Assembly (NCBI RefSeq): GCF_031143425.1
Contig: NC_090439.1
Span: 352,216,027-352,280,026, forward strand
Direction of reading: 5' to 3'
Origin: Pleurodeles waltl
Taxonomy: Eukaryota > Chordata > Amphibia > Caudata > Salamandridae
DNA length: 64,000 nt
In this document: piece after piece, positions 1 through 10,072 of the stretch
How positions within the stretch are numbered: the first letter of the stretch is position 1
Layout: each line of letters starts with the position of its first letter
Notes under the pieces: model-generated
What the model was told of the DNA's origin: nothing
The model's input: the letters and a program-made list of their open reading frames with translations, nothing else
Database searches by the model: none
Position numbers and translations under genes: made by a program

Positions 1-1174
1 TCGTCAAGTGGACACTCCCTAGTGGTGGAGGACCCATCAGGGCATCACTCTGTACCATCTTTGTCTGCCACCCCCTGTCCTATCACTGCCCTCCCTATTG
101 CTTTCCACCCAGTTGGCCATGCCCGCTCACCCAAGAAGGTGGGCATCTCCTTTGCAGTAGGCACCTCCACCCCAGCCTAGTTATCCCTGCTGCTCTCAGT
201 TAGGAGGCTATTGACCTCCTGAGAAGTATTTCTGTGGGTCAGTCAGCCATTGTAAATGCCATCCAGGGATTAGCAACTCAACCACAACAAACAAATGCAT
301 TCCTGAAAGGCATTCGTGGTGCAATGGCTGGCCTACAGAGATATTTTCAGGCTCTGGCTTCCTCTCTGATGGCAGCCATTCACAACCCACCTCTTCTCAA
401 TCCAAATCCATCTATCCCTACCTAAACAAAGCACACAGACAGATCCATAACCATCCACATCAACACACAAGAGTAGCAGACACAAACACAAGCACCACAA
501 AATACACCGGCACACAAGCAAACAACAGCCACCCAGAGACACAACGACAGTCACCACTTCCCCAGACACCCCCAACAATACACACACAACATCAAGCATA
601 CTCACAGGCATCACGCCAACAGTCAGTGGCACACCCACCACAGCCATCATACCCACAGACACACCCCAACAGACCCCCAAACCTCCACCCCAAGCACCAT
701 ACCCGCAGACAACACAACAGACACACAGACATTTACCACTCCATCCTCCAGGACCTCCATCTCCCAGACCCCCAAGACACACAAATGCACTCACTCACCG
801 ACCCACCCAACATACACCAACCAAACCCAAGCATACCTCCCAAAAGCACACACCCACAACATCCACATCAACACGGCAGACAACCACCCCCTCGACCTCC
901 AAATCCCAACCCCCTTCTGCTGACCATCTCTGTGTCCCTAAGAATCTTTTTTTGCAAGACCTTAACCGTTCCCCTGTTCCCTCCAACCCGTCCCACACCC
1001 AAGAGGCCCCTACTCACCTACAGCCCTTCCCTTCCTCCTCCTAGGCCTCCAATGCCCCCTTGTAAGCACCCATACCTCTCCCCCAAGATAAATCCCACCC
1101 CTCCCAAAAATCAGACCACCCCTCCCAAACCCAAGGCCAAACCCCCTCCTATATCTGGCACCTCCCCAGGATGA
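1..1174 (+). pseudogene. Gene A of Harbinger, 3' part of last exon (left duplicate)
   Basis: The segment encodes the C-terminal half of a Myb/SANT-like Harbinger accessory protein. Around 200-380 the reading frame contains EAIDLLR followed by VGQSAIVNAIQG and LASSLMAAI. These match a segment of gene A in the other Harbinger element (minus strand near 17,990-17,830). Downstream, the translation is very rich in proline, threonine, serine and histidine, as in gene A there, and becomes low complexity. The frame changes several times between 200 and 1174, so this is a decayed copy. The DNA-binding exons are not in the window for this copy. The opposite-strand ORFs here are mirror images of the proline-rich coding. 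Confidence 0.7.
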
Positions 1175-2930
1175 TCACTGAGGTGCCTGCCTGCCCTCTT
1201 GATGCACCCTCCTGTGGAGGTTCCCTTGCAGTTAGGAGTCAAGTATTGGCACAATACTGTGTTGTGATGTACTAATATATGGAATGGCCAATGGCATTGG
1301 ACTATTCAAACTTGTTTTCGCCAAAAAAACAAACAGTTGTCTTTTTTGGGTAAACATTTGTCCTCCAATTCCTTTTCTACCTTTATGTTGTTCCTGAGTA
1401 ACTTGTGTTGTGTGCCTACAGTTGAGTGTGTTTCAGCCTGCTTCCCGATCCATTTGCTGTTGTTTGCAGTATCTGACTTTGTGTACAGTGCTGGTGTCTC
1501 CCAAGACAAGGGTACATGTTGAGTGTATGGATATATGGGTGTAAACGCAATATAGGTGTCATAGCATTGTGAACGATTTGGTATGGTAAGTATTTCATCT
1601 TGTGTTGTCTAATGTGAGCATGTATGGTGTTAGACTTCTTCCCCTGATATGGATTATGCATACATCTGATGTGTGCCAGCTTGAGTTTTGTTTGTGCAGA
1701 CATGGACTGTGTTCAATTGTGCTACCTTTGTTTGCATTCGACTGTGCATGTGTCCATTTAGCTGTGTGTACCTTGCAGCTAGTTCCTGTAGATGCATGTC
1801 CCATGCAAATGGACTTTTATGTGCTTTGTTGACTTGTACTTCCACATTGTGCAGATAGGCATGTCATTTGTGTGTAGTATTGTTTGTCCCAGAGATACCA
1901 GAAGGGCCAGTTCCTGTGCAATAATTATTTTATGGGCAGTTGCAAGGTGATCTGTTTCCCAGTGCAAGCTCCTTCCCTAAGTTCTCCTGCTGGCCCCATC
2001 CAAGTTGTGCAGGTATTGTTTGTATAATGTTCTTTGTATATTTGTCTCTGTGTCTATTGTGCAAGCTATTGTCCTTCAATTGTGTTGCAATGTGTGTATG
2101 ATGTATGTGTGCATTGCAGGGAGGTTTACTGGGAGTGTTGTCTGTGTTCCATGCCACATCCATACATATGTGTGTTGAATGTGACGACAATTCATGGCAT
2201 AAAGGAATGTGAGCGTAAGTTGTATTTGTAAATGTTATGTTGGTGTGTTGTTGGTGTTGTGTGACACAGTTTTGCGTACCCTTCACTGTCCCTGAGATGA
2301 GCAGAGGTGTGTTATTGTGGAACATTGAGATGCAGTATGAGTGAACTGCCCAAAAGGGGTGTTTTGTGACTGTGCATGTGTCCTTCTTTATGTATGATCC
2401 CGACTGTGTACAAAATGACACGTGTACTTGGTGTCCATAGCGTGACCCCCATATCATGTGGACAACGGCACAACACTTGGTTTTTACGGTTAATGACACA
2501 TGTAGGTGTGTGTACTTACGATCGGTTACACCCATAGCGGTGTTGATTTTCTGCGCCTTTGATGAGCAGCGGCAGGACGTGTGTAATGGGCTCCCCTGAA
2601 GCACCAGACATGTGAGGCTGCCTACAGGTGACTGCCTCCCTTTATACTGTTGGTTTCCGCCTGCTGGGACATGGTGGTTGGACTGCCACAGTCACATTGA
2701 TGGTGTGCCTCCTCATAATGTGTCCGGTAGAAACACAGGCTCCACCGGCCTGTTTGTGCTGCCTCACTACCATGGCTGTCTGTGCTGCCTGGTGGTGCCA
2801 GAAGGACCATGGAGGTCTTTGCTCCATAGGTCAGCTTGACTCGTAATCTGGCAGTCCGACGGCCAACCTGACAATGGTCAATCTGCCGTGCAATGGCGGT
2901 CAATGGACCACAAAACTTGTCATGAGGCCC
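1..2930 (+). mobile_element. Right-hand end of a Harbinger element (left duplicate)
   Basis: This is the same sequence as 52650-55579, the end of the reversed Harbinger element described at 32485-55579. It holds the last exon of gene A (to about 1174) and about 1.75 kb of downstream sequence with no further gene. It closes with a CATGAGGCCC end at 2921-2930, which is the reverse complement of the GGGCCTCAT start of that element. The 3' flank is rich in TGTG-type runs and short ORFs with no recognisable similarity. Confidence 0.75.
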
Positions 2931-4383
2931 AAAACCTTTTTATTTTGCTGGTGGAAGGACCATCTGAGCTCTGAGGCAGAAGATGTATTTCTGCCTCAGA
3001 CATAATCTCCCGGTCCCTTGCATTTTCATATAGTGTACTTAACATGACACTTCTCCTGCAGAAGCAACATACTTCTCCATAGGCTACTGCAGAAAACCAA
3101 GTGGCAGCATACTGTGGAAAGTAAATCAGGCATTGGCAAGCATTTCCCTTTCCCTTCTGACACTACCTTATTCTTTTTTAATTCTGTTCAAATCTTCCTA
3201 AGTGAATAGTATTTGAAAAATAAAGGTGCTTTTTACCTTCAACCTAGAAATTAACACAATTACAAGAAATATTGATGATCCTCACTTGACCGGCTTTCTA
3301 CAACAAAGCGGAACAAGCTGATTTGGAAAACTTGAATAGAACAACAAGGAACGTCTATCGTCAGTGGAAAGAGGCTGAAGCAGAGCTCTTTCATAAAGTC
3401 ATGGTACTCCAAGGTGACTTTCAACATCCTTTTATTCCTTATAATTAGGGTTACTGGTATTACGTGACAGGGGAGGACCAAATTATGTGGAAAGTTTACT
3501 AAATGATGCTGCAAGAACAGCATAATAGTATTACCTCATTATTTTGCCATTCGTATTGTTTAACATTATGGGGGAAAAGGTTTCCACCATATTAGTACCA
3601 GTCTCATACCCAATTACAGCAATAAGCAAGACAAAGATGACCAGTCAACCACTGTGAAGGGTGTTCCACTATGCAACACAAGTGTTGCAGCATTTTAATA
3701 ACTTTTGAGGTAGAAATGTTTTTTGTTAAAATCTGCAGATTAAGCAGCAGATTATGGATTATGTGTCAAATGCAGAAAATCTATAATTATGTGGAAAACT
3801 CCACAGCCGCATATTGGCATAATTCCAGTGGCCCTGCCTATAATCGCTGGTCACACCATCACCCTTCCCACAAACTGCTTAAATTCTTGGTGTCTTGCGC
3901 GTTCATGTTCATGGCAGACAAGACAAATAAACACAGAATCTATACTGTGAAATTCAACACACTAAAAAACAGGTCATTTTATATTTGTTTACTGCAGTTT
4001 AAATTATGTTCTGTACCCTGACATTCACCGTGGTTGCTGGCTTTGGCAGCAGGCACTGTTAGAGTGGTGTAACATTAGATCCCCCAGCCACTGAGCTTCA
4101 GGGGTATCCCTCTGCACAGCCAGCACTGTGCACGGGCGGCAGGCCCCTCGCCTGAGAGCACCTGACTGGGTCAGGGGTGGGAACGGGTGTGGGGGAGTTG
4201 GGTGCGAGGCCATGTCTCCATGTACATTGCAGGGGGAGGGGCTCAAGTTTCCTTATGCCACTGCATGGTGATGTCAGAAGTGAACTCTAATAACTTATTA
4301 CCCTTGATTAGCAGAGTCATTTTTAGGTTTTGCCGGGAGAGCGTTTATGAAATCTATTGTATTTAATGTAAATCTCAAAAAAG
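2931..4383. other. Spacer without a recognisable gene
   Basis: This is the flank between the Harbinger end and the LTR-like element, repeated at 55580-57032. I see only short, unrelated ORFs and AT-rich DNA. No tandem repeat or RNA gene is apparent. Confidence 0.6.
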
Positions 4384-4387
4384 ACTC

Positions 4388-7091
4388 TGTTAGAAATTGG
4401 GTCTCTGGTTGGCAGAGGAATACACCCTTATCCAAGTAGGGACCACAATTCTAGTCAGCGTAAATCACACACAATCCAAATTATCTTGTGCTCACCCTCT
4501 GGTAGCTTGGCACTGAGCAGTCAGGCTTTACTTAGAAGGCAATGTCTAAAGTATTTGTGCAATAAATCATGCAGAAAACATAGCGAAAACACCACAAAAA
4601 TACACTACACAGGTTTACAAAAATAAAATATATAATATTTATCTGAATAAAATAAGGTCAAAACAACAAAGATCTAATAAGCACAAGTTGAAATATCACT
4701 TTTAAAAGGTTCAAAAGAGTCTCAATCCTTAGAAATCAATCGTTGTTTCTTTGTACCACACAGTACCTAGGATGCGTTAAATATAATGCTGCAAAGGGAC
4801 CGCAGAGGAGGAGATGGTTGGAAAAATAAGGTGTTGCGTTGCATTTGCTGCACAGACGATGTGTTGTTTCTTTCCACGCTGCGAGGGATTGTGTTGCCTA
4901 TTAGGCGTGCAGTCTTGGTTCTTCACTGCCATGCAGGGATATTTGGATGCCCAGGGAAGATGCGTTGAAAATCCTTGACAGACTGGTAGAAGGAGCAGGA
5001 ACTGTATCAATCCAGTAGGCGATCCATCACATTTTCCACCGCAAGGAAGGCGCTGCATCGAATTTTCCGTCAGGAAATCAGTGCTGCGTCATACTGGTCG
5101 GTGGTGCAGCGATTTCCCAGCCGCGATGCGGGCTTTGTGTCGATTTCTGCAGGCGTTGCATTGATTTTCGACGCACAAGGATTTTCTTGAATAGGTGAAC
5201 TCTTTGTTGGCCTTGAGACTTCAGAAACAGGAGGCAAGCTCAATCCAAACCCTTGGAGAGCTCTTCAGGAGGAAGGCAAACTCCTTCCAGCAGAGTCAGC
5301 AGCCAGCAGGGCAGCAGGGCAGCAGGGCGGTAGGGCAGCAGTGCAATATGCAGGGCAGCAGTCCTTCTCAGCAAAGCAGTCCAGACAAGTCTGTTGGGCA
5401 GCCAGGCAATTCCTCTGAAAGAGTGCAGGTGTAGCGTGTGACTTGGTGGGGCAGAGACCCAGTTTACATACCCAAAAATGTCTTTGAATTGGGAGAAACT
5501 TCGAAGAGTGGTTTTTGGAGAGCGCAAGCTTTCTCTTTCAGCCCAGTCCTGTCTGCTAGGATCTCTGTGGGGGGGGGGTCTCAGTCCTTTTTGTGACGGT
5601 AGGCAACTGGTCTTTGAACTGTAAGTTTGAGCTCCTCCACCCTTCCTGCCCAGGAAGACCCATTCAGTATGCAGATGAATGCAGATGTGACTAAGGCCCT
5701 CATTTTAACCCTGGCGGTCGGTGACCGCCAGGGGAAATGTGACGGTTGTATCTCCAACAGGCTGGCGGTACTACACACCATATTTGGACTGTGGCGTATA
5801 CCACCATGGCTGTCCCGGCAGTTGTAATCCGCCAGGGCAGTGTTGCAAGCAGCGCTGCCCTGGGGATTTCGACTCCCCTTACCGCCAGCCACCGCCATGG
5901 ACAGGCTGGCGGTAAGGGGACTCAGGGTGCCCCTGGGGGCCCCTGCACTGCCCATGCACTTGGCATGGGCAGTGCAGGGGCCCCCAGCACAGCCCCATCG
6001 CGCAATCCACTCCCCGAATTGCAGGCAGTGGATTGCGCGAGAGGTGCTGCTGCACCCGCCGCACCGCCACATTGCTGCCGGCTCCATTAGGAGCCGGATG
6101 CAATGTTACGACCCTGCTGCCCGCTGGGCCGGCGGGTGTGGAAACTCTGTTTCTGCCCACCGGGATGTCCAAATGCGGCCGGCAGGTTCCCGGCTGCATA
6201 GGCGGCCAACAGGCGGTTCAATATTGGCGGGCTGCGAGTGTTGAAATGAGTCCCTAAGTGTCCTGTGCTTGTGGTTGTCTGGGTGGAATGCGCAAGGGGA
6301 GCTGTCAATCAGCACAGACCAGATGTGGATTGGAGACAGGCTGTAAGACACAGATGGTAATAAGTGCAGAAAAATGCCCACTTTCTATAAGTGGCATTTC
6401 TAAAATAGTAATATTAAATCCAACTTCAACAGTAAGCAGAATTTTCTATTACCATTCTGGCCATACTAAATATGACATGGCTACTCCTTCCAGATCTGAA
6501 TCTACCGCTTAAAAGTATGTGAGGGCAGTTCTAGTGGTAGTCTGTGAGAGGAGCAGGCCTCACAGGAATTGAAAATAAATGTATGAGTTTTTTACTACCA
6601 GGACATGTGAAACACATAAGTACATGTCCTGCCTTTTACTTACATAGCACCCTGCCCTATGGGTTACCTAGGGACTACCTAAGGGATGACTTATATGTAG
6701 AAAAAGAGGAGTTTAGAGCTTGGCAAGAAGTTTTAAATGCCATTTTGAAGTGGGAGTGAAACCGGACTTGCAATGGCAGGCCTGATACATGGTTAAGGGG
6801 CTATTTATGCGGGTGGCACAATCAGTGCTGCAGGCCAACTTGTAGCATTAAATTTACAGGCCCTGGGCACATGCATTGCACTTTACTAAGGACTTACTGG
6901 TAAATTAAACATGATAATTGGGTAGGAATCAATGTTACCATGTTTAGGGGAGAGAGCATATGTACTTTAGCACTGGCCAGCAGTGGTAAAGTGCACAGAG
7001 TCCTAAAACCAGCAAAAACAGTGTCAGAAAAATGGAGGGAGGCAGGCAAAAAGTTGGGGGATGACCACCCTATGGCTGTCAGATCTAACTA
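4388..7091 (-). mobile_element. Solo-LTR-like element, family 1 (2.7 kb)
   Basis: On the plus strand it starts TGTTAGAAATTGGG and ends GTCAGATCTAACTA, so both ends resemble an inverted TGTTAGA/TCTAACA pair. It is flanked by ACTC on both sides (4384-4387 and 7092-7095), which fits a 4-5 bp target-site duplication. TG-type ends, a short TSD, no ORF and a length of about 2.7 kb suggest a solo LTR. The sense strand is minus: 4388-5400 is reverse-complementary to 8943-7800, the 3' part of another copy. The LTR assignment is inferred from ends and TSD, and a DNA element with short TIRs is the alternative. A MITE is nested at 5695-6254. Confidence 0.6.
5695..6254. mobile_element. Harbinger-type multi-hairpin MITE nested in the LTR
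   Basis: This 560 bp GC-rich insertion is flanked by TAA on both sides (5692-5694 and 6255-6257), the 3 bp TSD expected for PIF/Harbinger. The ends are GGCCCTCATTTTAAC and, reversed, GGGACTCATTTCAAC. The interior is a chain of perfect or near-perfect hairpins: around GGCGGTC/GACCGCC at 5712-5735, CTTACCGCCAGCC/GGCTGGCGGTAAG at 5879-5916, the GGGGCCCCTGCACTGCCC arms at 5936-5985, and GCGCAATCCACT/AGTGGATTGCGC near 6000-6040. It encodes no protein, and the ORFs across it are by-products of high GC content. Confidence 0.8.
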
Positions 7092-7515
7092 ACTCACATC
7101 CCGCCCCCTTGCTTTTCATTGGTTCCTGTGCTTGCCACTTATTTCTCCACTTCTATTGGCTATTGCAATATTTCCTGCATTTACCAATGCTTGTTCCTCT
7201 ATGTTTGCTCTTATCAATGTCCCAAATTCCCACTACTGTGCTCATTCACTTTGGTTTCCTAACTTCCTTTCTTAATTGATTTGCTACTTTATCCATAGCA
7301 CGTCACATAGCATGACCCCCAAAGAAGGTATAGGAGCGCTTTATAGGAATGGCGAGATTAAGTTATATGCACAGAAACACTGGCTGTCATGCCTCACACG
7401 AAGACTGAACCCTGAGCGCAACTGCACTCCCCTGTCCCCCCCCCCCCACCCCCCCCCCCCGGGGCAATGCGCACTCACCAGTTCCCCCGGGGCGAAGCAG
7501 GCACCCACTCTAGTT
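7092..7515. other. Short spacer with poly-C tract
   Basis: This is unique-looking sequence between the LTR-like element and the duplication breakpoint. A C-rich run at about 7435-7460, interrupted by a single A, is shorter by about 2 bp in the other copy (60085-60107). There is no gene. Confidence 0.6.
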
Positions 7516-8943
7516 AGAAATTGGACATTTTCTTGCTTAACCATTCTGTGGCTCTGATTGGCTGCTGAATACGTGTCTGTGTCAGACTGACAGTTGGGCT
7601 GTTTGTGAATTCATTCTATACAGTGACACAAAGGGAGCTGAGGTGTGTCCTGCATATCCTGATGAGTCTTCCTGGGCTAGAGTGGGGACGGGGGACACCT
7701 GCACCTCAAAGGGCTGTGCCTGTCCTCACACAATGCAGTCTCCAAAATACTGAAGTGGGTCTGGGGCCAGGCCTGGGCAAGGCAGAATATTGTGAACAAG
7801 AGAGACTTTCCTTTGAGGTTTGACTACTTCAAAGGCAGAAATTAGTATAAGTAGTGTACCCCAAACCCCAGATTTGTATATTATTTCTGGATCAAGAGGA
7901 ACCTCTGCCAAGAAGAAGAGGTTGAGATTCAAGGAGGACCTGCCACTCCGCCTGTTGCTTTGCCGTGCTTGCCAGCTGTTGCTGCTTCTGCCATAAGAGG
8001 GAAAGGACTGGACTTTGCTTTTTGAAATCCTGCTCATGAAGTTCCTCCAAGAGCTTGGACTGAGCTTGACCCCTGTTCTGAAGTCTCAGGGATATCAAGG
8101 ACTTCATCTGCCAGTGCTTGGTCTCTTCTGCTAAGAGTCCTGACTTGCTAAGTAGTGCCAAATCCAGTGGCTGGGCCCTTAGATGTGAAAGCTGGTAACC
8201 TGCAGGGGAAAATCCATGCACCACTGTGTGAGCAGCAGAAAAATTGATCCAGCATCTGCACCACAGCTGAAAAATCAACTCATCGCCGGTAAAATTGTGG
8301 CATCGCCAGCTCAGTGTGGATTTATCGCTGCTGTGCGTCCGGATTTTCCACGCATCCTCCCTGGGCATCAAAATCTTCAACATCACCGCATGGACCCGAG
8401 GCTGCTTGTCCAGAAATCAACGCATATCTTCCTTGTAAGGAAAGAATCGACGCATTGCTTGCCCAGAGCAGAAAAAAACAAACGCACAGCCTCACTTGCG
8501 AGTAAGGAATCCGCGCATTGCTTGTTTTTTCAACGCACGCTCACGTGTGCAACTTTATTTTTGACTCATACCAGGTACTTTGTGCTAAAGCAACTCACCC
8601 ATTAGCTTCTATAGATCAAGACTCTTTTAACTAAAAAAATTCAAATCTTTGGGTGTGTATATTGTATTTTTGTAATTTTGGTCTTGTTTGATTTAGATAA
8701 ATATTAGCTATTTTGCTAAACTCGTGTGGAGTCATTTTTGTGGTGTTTTCAATGTGTTATTGTGTGTGTTGGTACAAATACTTTACACATTGCCTCTGAG
8801 ATAAGCCTGATTGCTTGCACCAAGCTACCAAGGGGTTGAGCAGGGGTTATCTGAGCTGTGTATCTCCTTTACCTTGACTACAGTGAGCGTCCCTGTTTGG
8901 ACAGAGTGCAAACTGACTGCCAACCAGAGACCCCATTTCTAAC
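7516..8943 (+). mobile_element. Truncated LTR-like element, family 1, opposite orientation
   Basis: The segment ends at 8943 with CCCCATTTCTAAC. It is the reverse complement, with divergence, of the start of the element at 4388. Shared landmarks are the GGTCTCTGGTTGGCAG motif, a tract containing CAAATACTTTA and GCCAAGCTACCA-type words, and a region of repeated ACGCA words near 8340-8550. Its 5' portion is missing: it begins exactly where the large duplication stops (7515/7516). The absence of the 5' half means no TSD can be tested. It holds no ORF of interest. Confidence 0.65.
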
Positions 8944-9353
8944 CGGACCACTCTGAAACATTTTCTGTGCTAACTTTGTGTGGGCCAACGTGAATTTATC
9001 CTTCATGTACCTGGGCGTTGCTTCTAAATCATCAATTTTCATACTGTAAATTCTCAATTTCTAGGAGCTTCAGTGCCAACAAATCATAGTCTGCTGAACA
9101 TACGAACTAATCTCAGGGCACGATCCAAGAACAAACTGAGACACAACATTTTTTCTCCCGTTGTATTTTCAACACCACTATGCTGCTGGAAAACTTGCAC
9201 TAACCATTTAAAATATGCATGCACAGATTCTTTAGACTCTGGGATAGTTGTCAATATTTCAACTGATTAATCACTTTCTGCTGAACCTTAGTGTTCAAAA
9301 AGGTAATCAGTCAGTTATACTTTTCTATGGCATCAAGAAAAGGTACATGAAAT
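8944..9353. other. Spacer, nothing recognised
   Basis: About 400 bp of AT-rich sequence with no ORF, hairpin or repeat I can name. Confidence 0.5.
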
Positions 9354-9356
9354 CAA

Positions 9357-10069
9357 GGGCCAGATGTAGGTAGCGTTTTGCATGGCGCAAACTGTGAAAA
9401 TCGCAGTTTGCGCCCTGCAAAACGTGCATCGTGATGCTCATTCCCATTTTGGGAGTCGGTACCGACTCGCAAAATGGGAATGCGACTCGCAAATAGGAAG
9501 GGTTGTCCCCTTCCTATTTGTGACTCGCACCACAATGCTAAATTGCTTTGTGAACGCGGTCGCAAAGCAATTCGCAGTTACCACCAGTGTCACACTGGTG
9601 GTAACCCATTCGCAAAAGGGAAGGGGTCCCCACGGGACCCCTTCCCCTTTGTGAATGTTGCCATAAATGTTTTTTCAGAGTAGGCAGTGGTCCAATGGAC
9701 CACTGCCAACTCTGAAAAAACGAAACCAAATGGTTTCGTTATTTTTTTGTATTGCAACTCGTTTTCCTTTAAGGAAAACGGGCTGCAATACAAAAAATAA
9801 AAAAATGCTTTATTTAAAAAGCAGTCACAGACATGGAGGTCTGCTGTCTCCAGCAGGCCACCATCCATGTGAGTGCAGGGAATCGTGATGGGGTCGCAAA
9901 ATGTGACCCACCTCATTAACATTAATGAGGTGGGTCTTTGCGACCCCATTGCAATTCGTAAACAGTGTCTGAGACACCGTTCTGCATCCGCTTTTGCGAT
10001 TCGGAAATTGCGAGTCACACCGACTCGAAATTTCCGAATCGCAAAATCGGAAATTGCTACATCTGGCCC
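9357..10069. mobile_element. Multi-hairpin MITE with GGGCCAGATGTAG ends
   Basis: This 713 bp element starts GGGCCAGATGTAG and ends CTACATCTGGCCC. It is flanked by CAA on both sides (9354-9356 and 10070-10072), consistent with a 3 bp TSD. Inside are at least eight consecutive hairpins: CGCAAACTG/CAGTTTGCG near 9392-9412, CCCATTTTG/CAAAATGGG with a GTCGGTACCGAC core near 9445-9480, the CTTCCTATTTG arms near 9490-9525, GGGTCCCCACGGGACCC near 9625-9645, the TTTTTTCAGAG arms at 9670-9720, CGTTTTCCTTTAAGGAAAACG near 9760-9781, the CCCACCTCATTAA arms near 9906-9935, and the ATTTCCGAATCGC arms near the right end. It encodes no protein. Harbinger relationship is inferred from the TSD length only. Confidence 0.75.
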
Positions 10070-10072
10070 CAA

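Larger units (their letters stand above)
1..7515 (+). repeat. Left copy of a ~7.5 kb near-identical direct duplication
   Basis: This stretch matches 52650-60162 base for base at an offset of 52,649 bp. By eye I found nine substitutions (positions 306, 894, 1462, 3861, 3901, 4206, 5016, 5039, 6835) and one length change in the poly-C tract near 7435-7460. The copy is already in progress at base 1, so the duplication probably extends upstream of the window. It ends at 7515, after which the two copies are unrelated. It could be a very recent segmental duplication or a false (haplotypic) duplication in the assembly. The sequence alone cannot decide between these. Confidence 0.95.

Noticed and set aside
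333..794. 153-codon minus-strand ORF rich in V, G, C and L (also at 52982-53443)
   Set aside because: It is antisense to the proline-rich tail of gene A. Its composition follows directly from complementing CCA/CAC-rich DNA.
1930..2604. 224-codon minus-strand ORF rich in H, T and C (and its duplicate at 54579-55253)
   Set aside because: It lies in TG-rich 3' sequence of the Harbinger end. Low complexity, no recognisable domain, and no counterpart in element 1.
5581..6244. Several ORFs of 100-170 codons in both strands (repeated at 58230-58893)
   Set aside because: They run through a GC-rich hairpin MITE and across its boundary into LTR sequence. No domain.
4388..8943. One large fold-back transposon with ~1 kb terminal inverted repeats
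   Set aside because: The left arm belongs to a complete 2.7 kb element ending at 7091 with ACTC on both sides, and the right arm is a separate, truncated copy in opposite orientation. The right duplicate has only the first.
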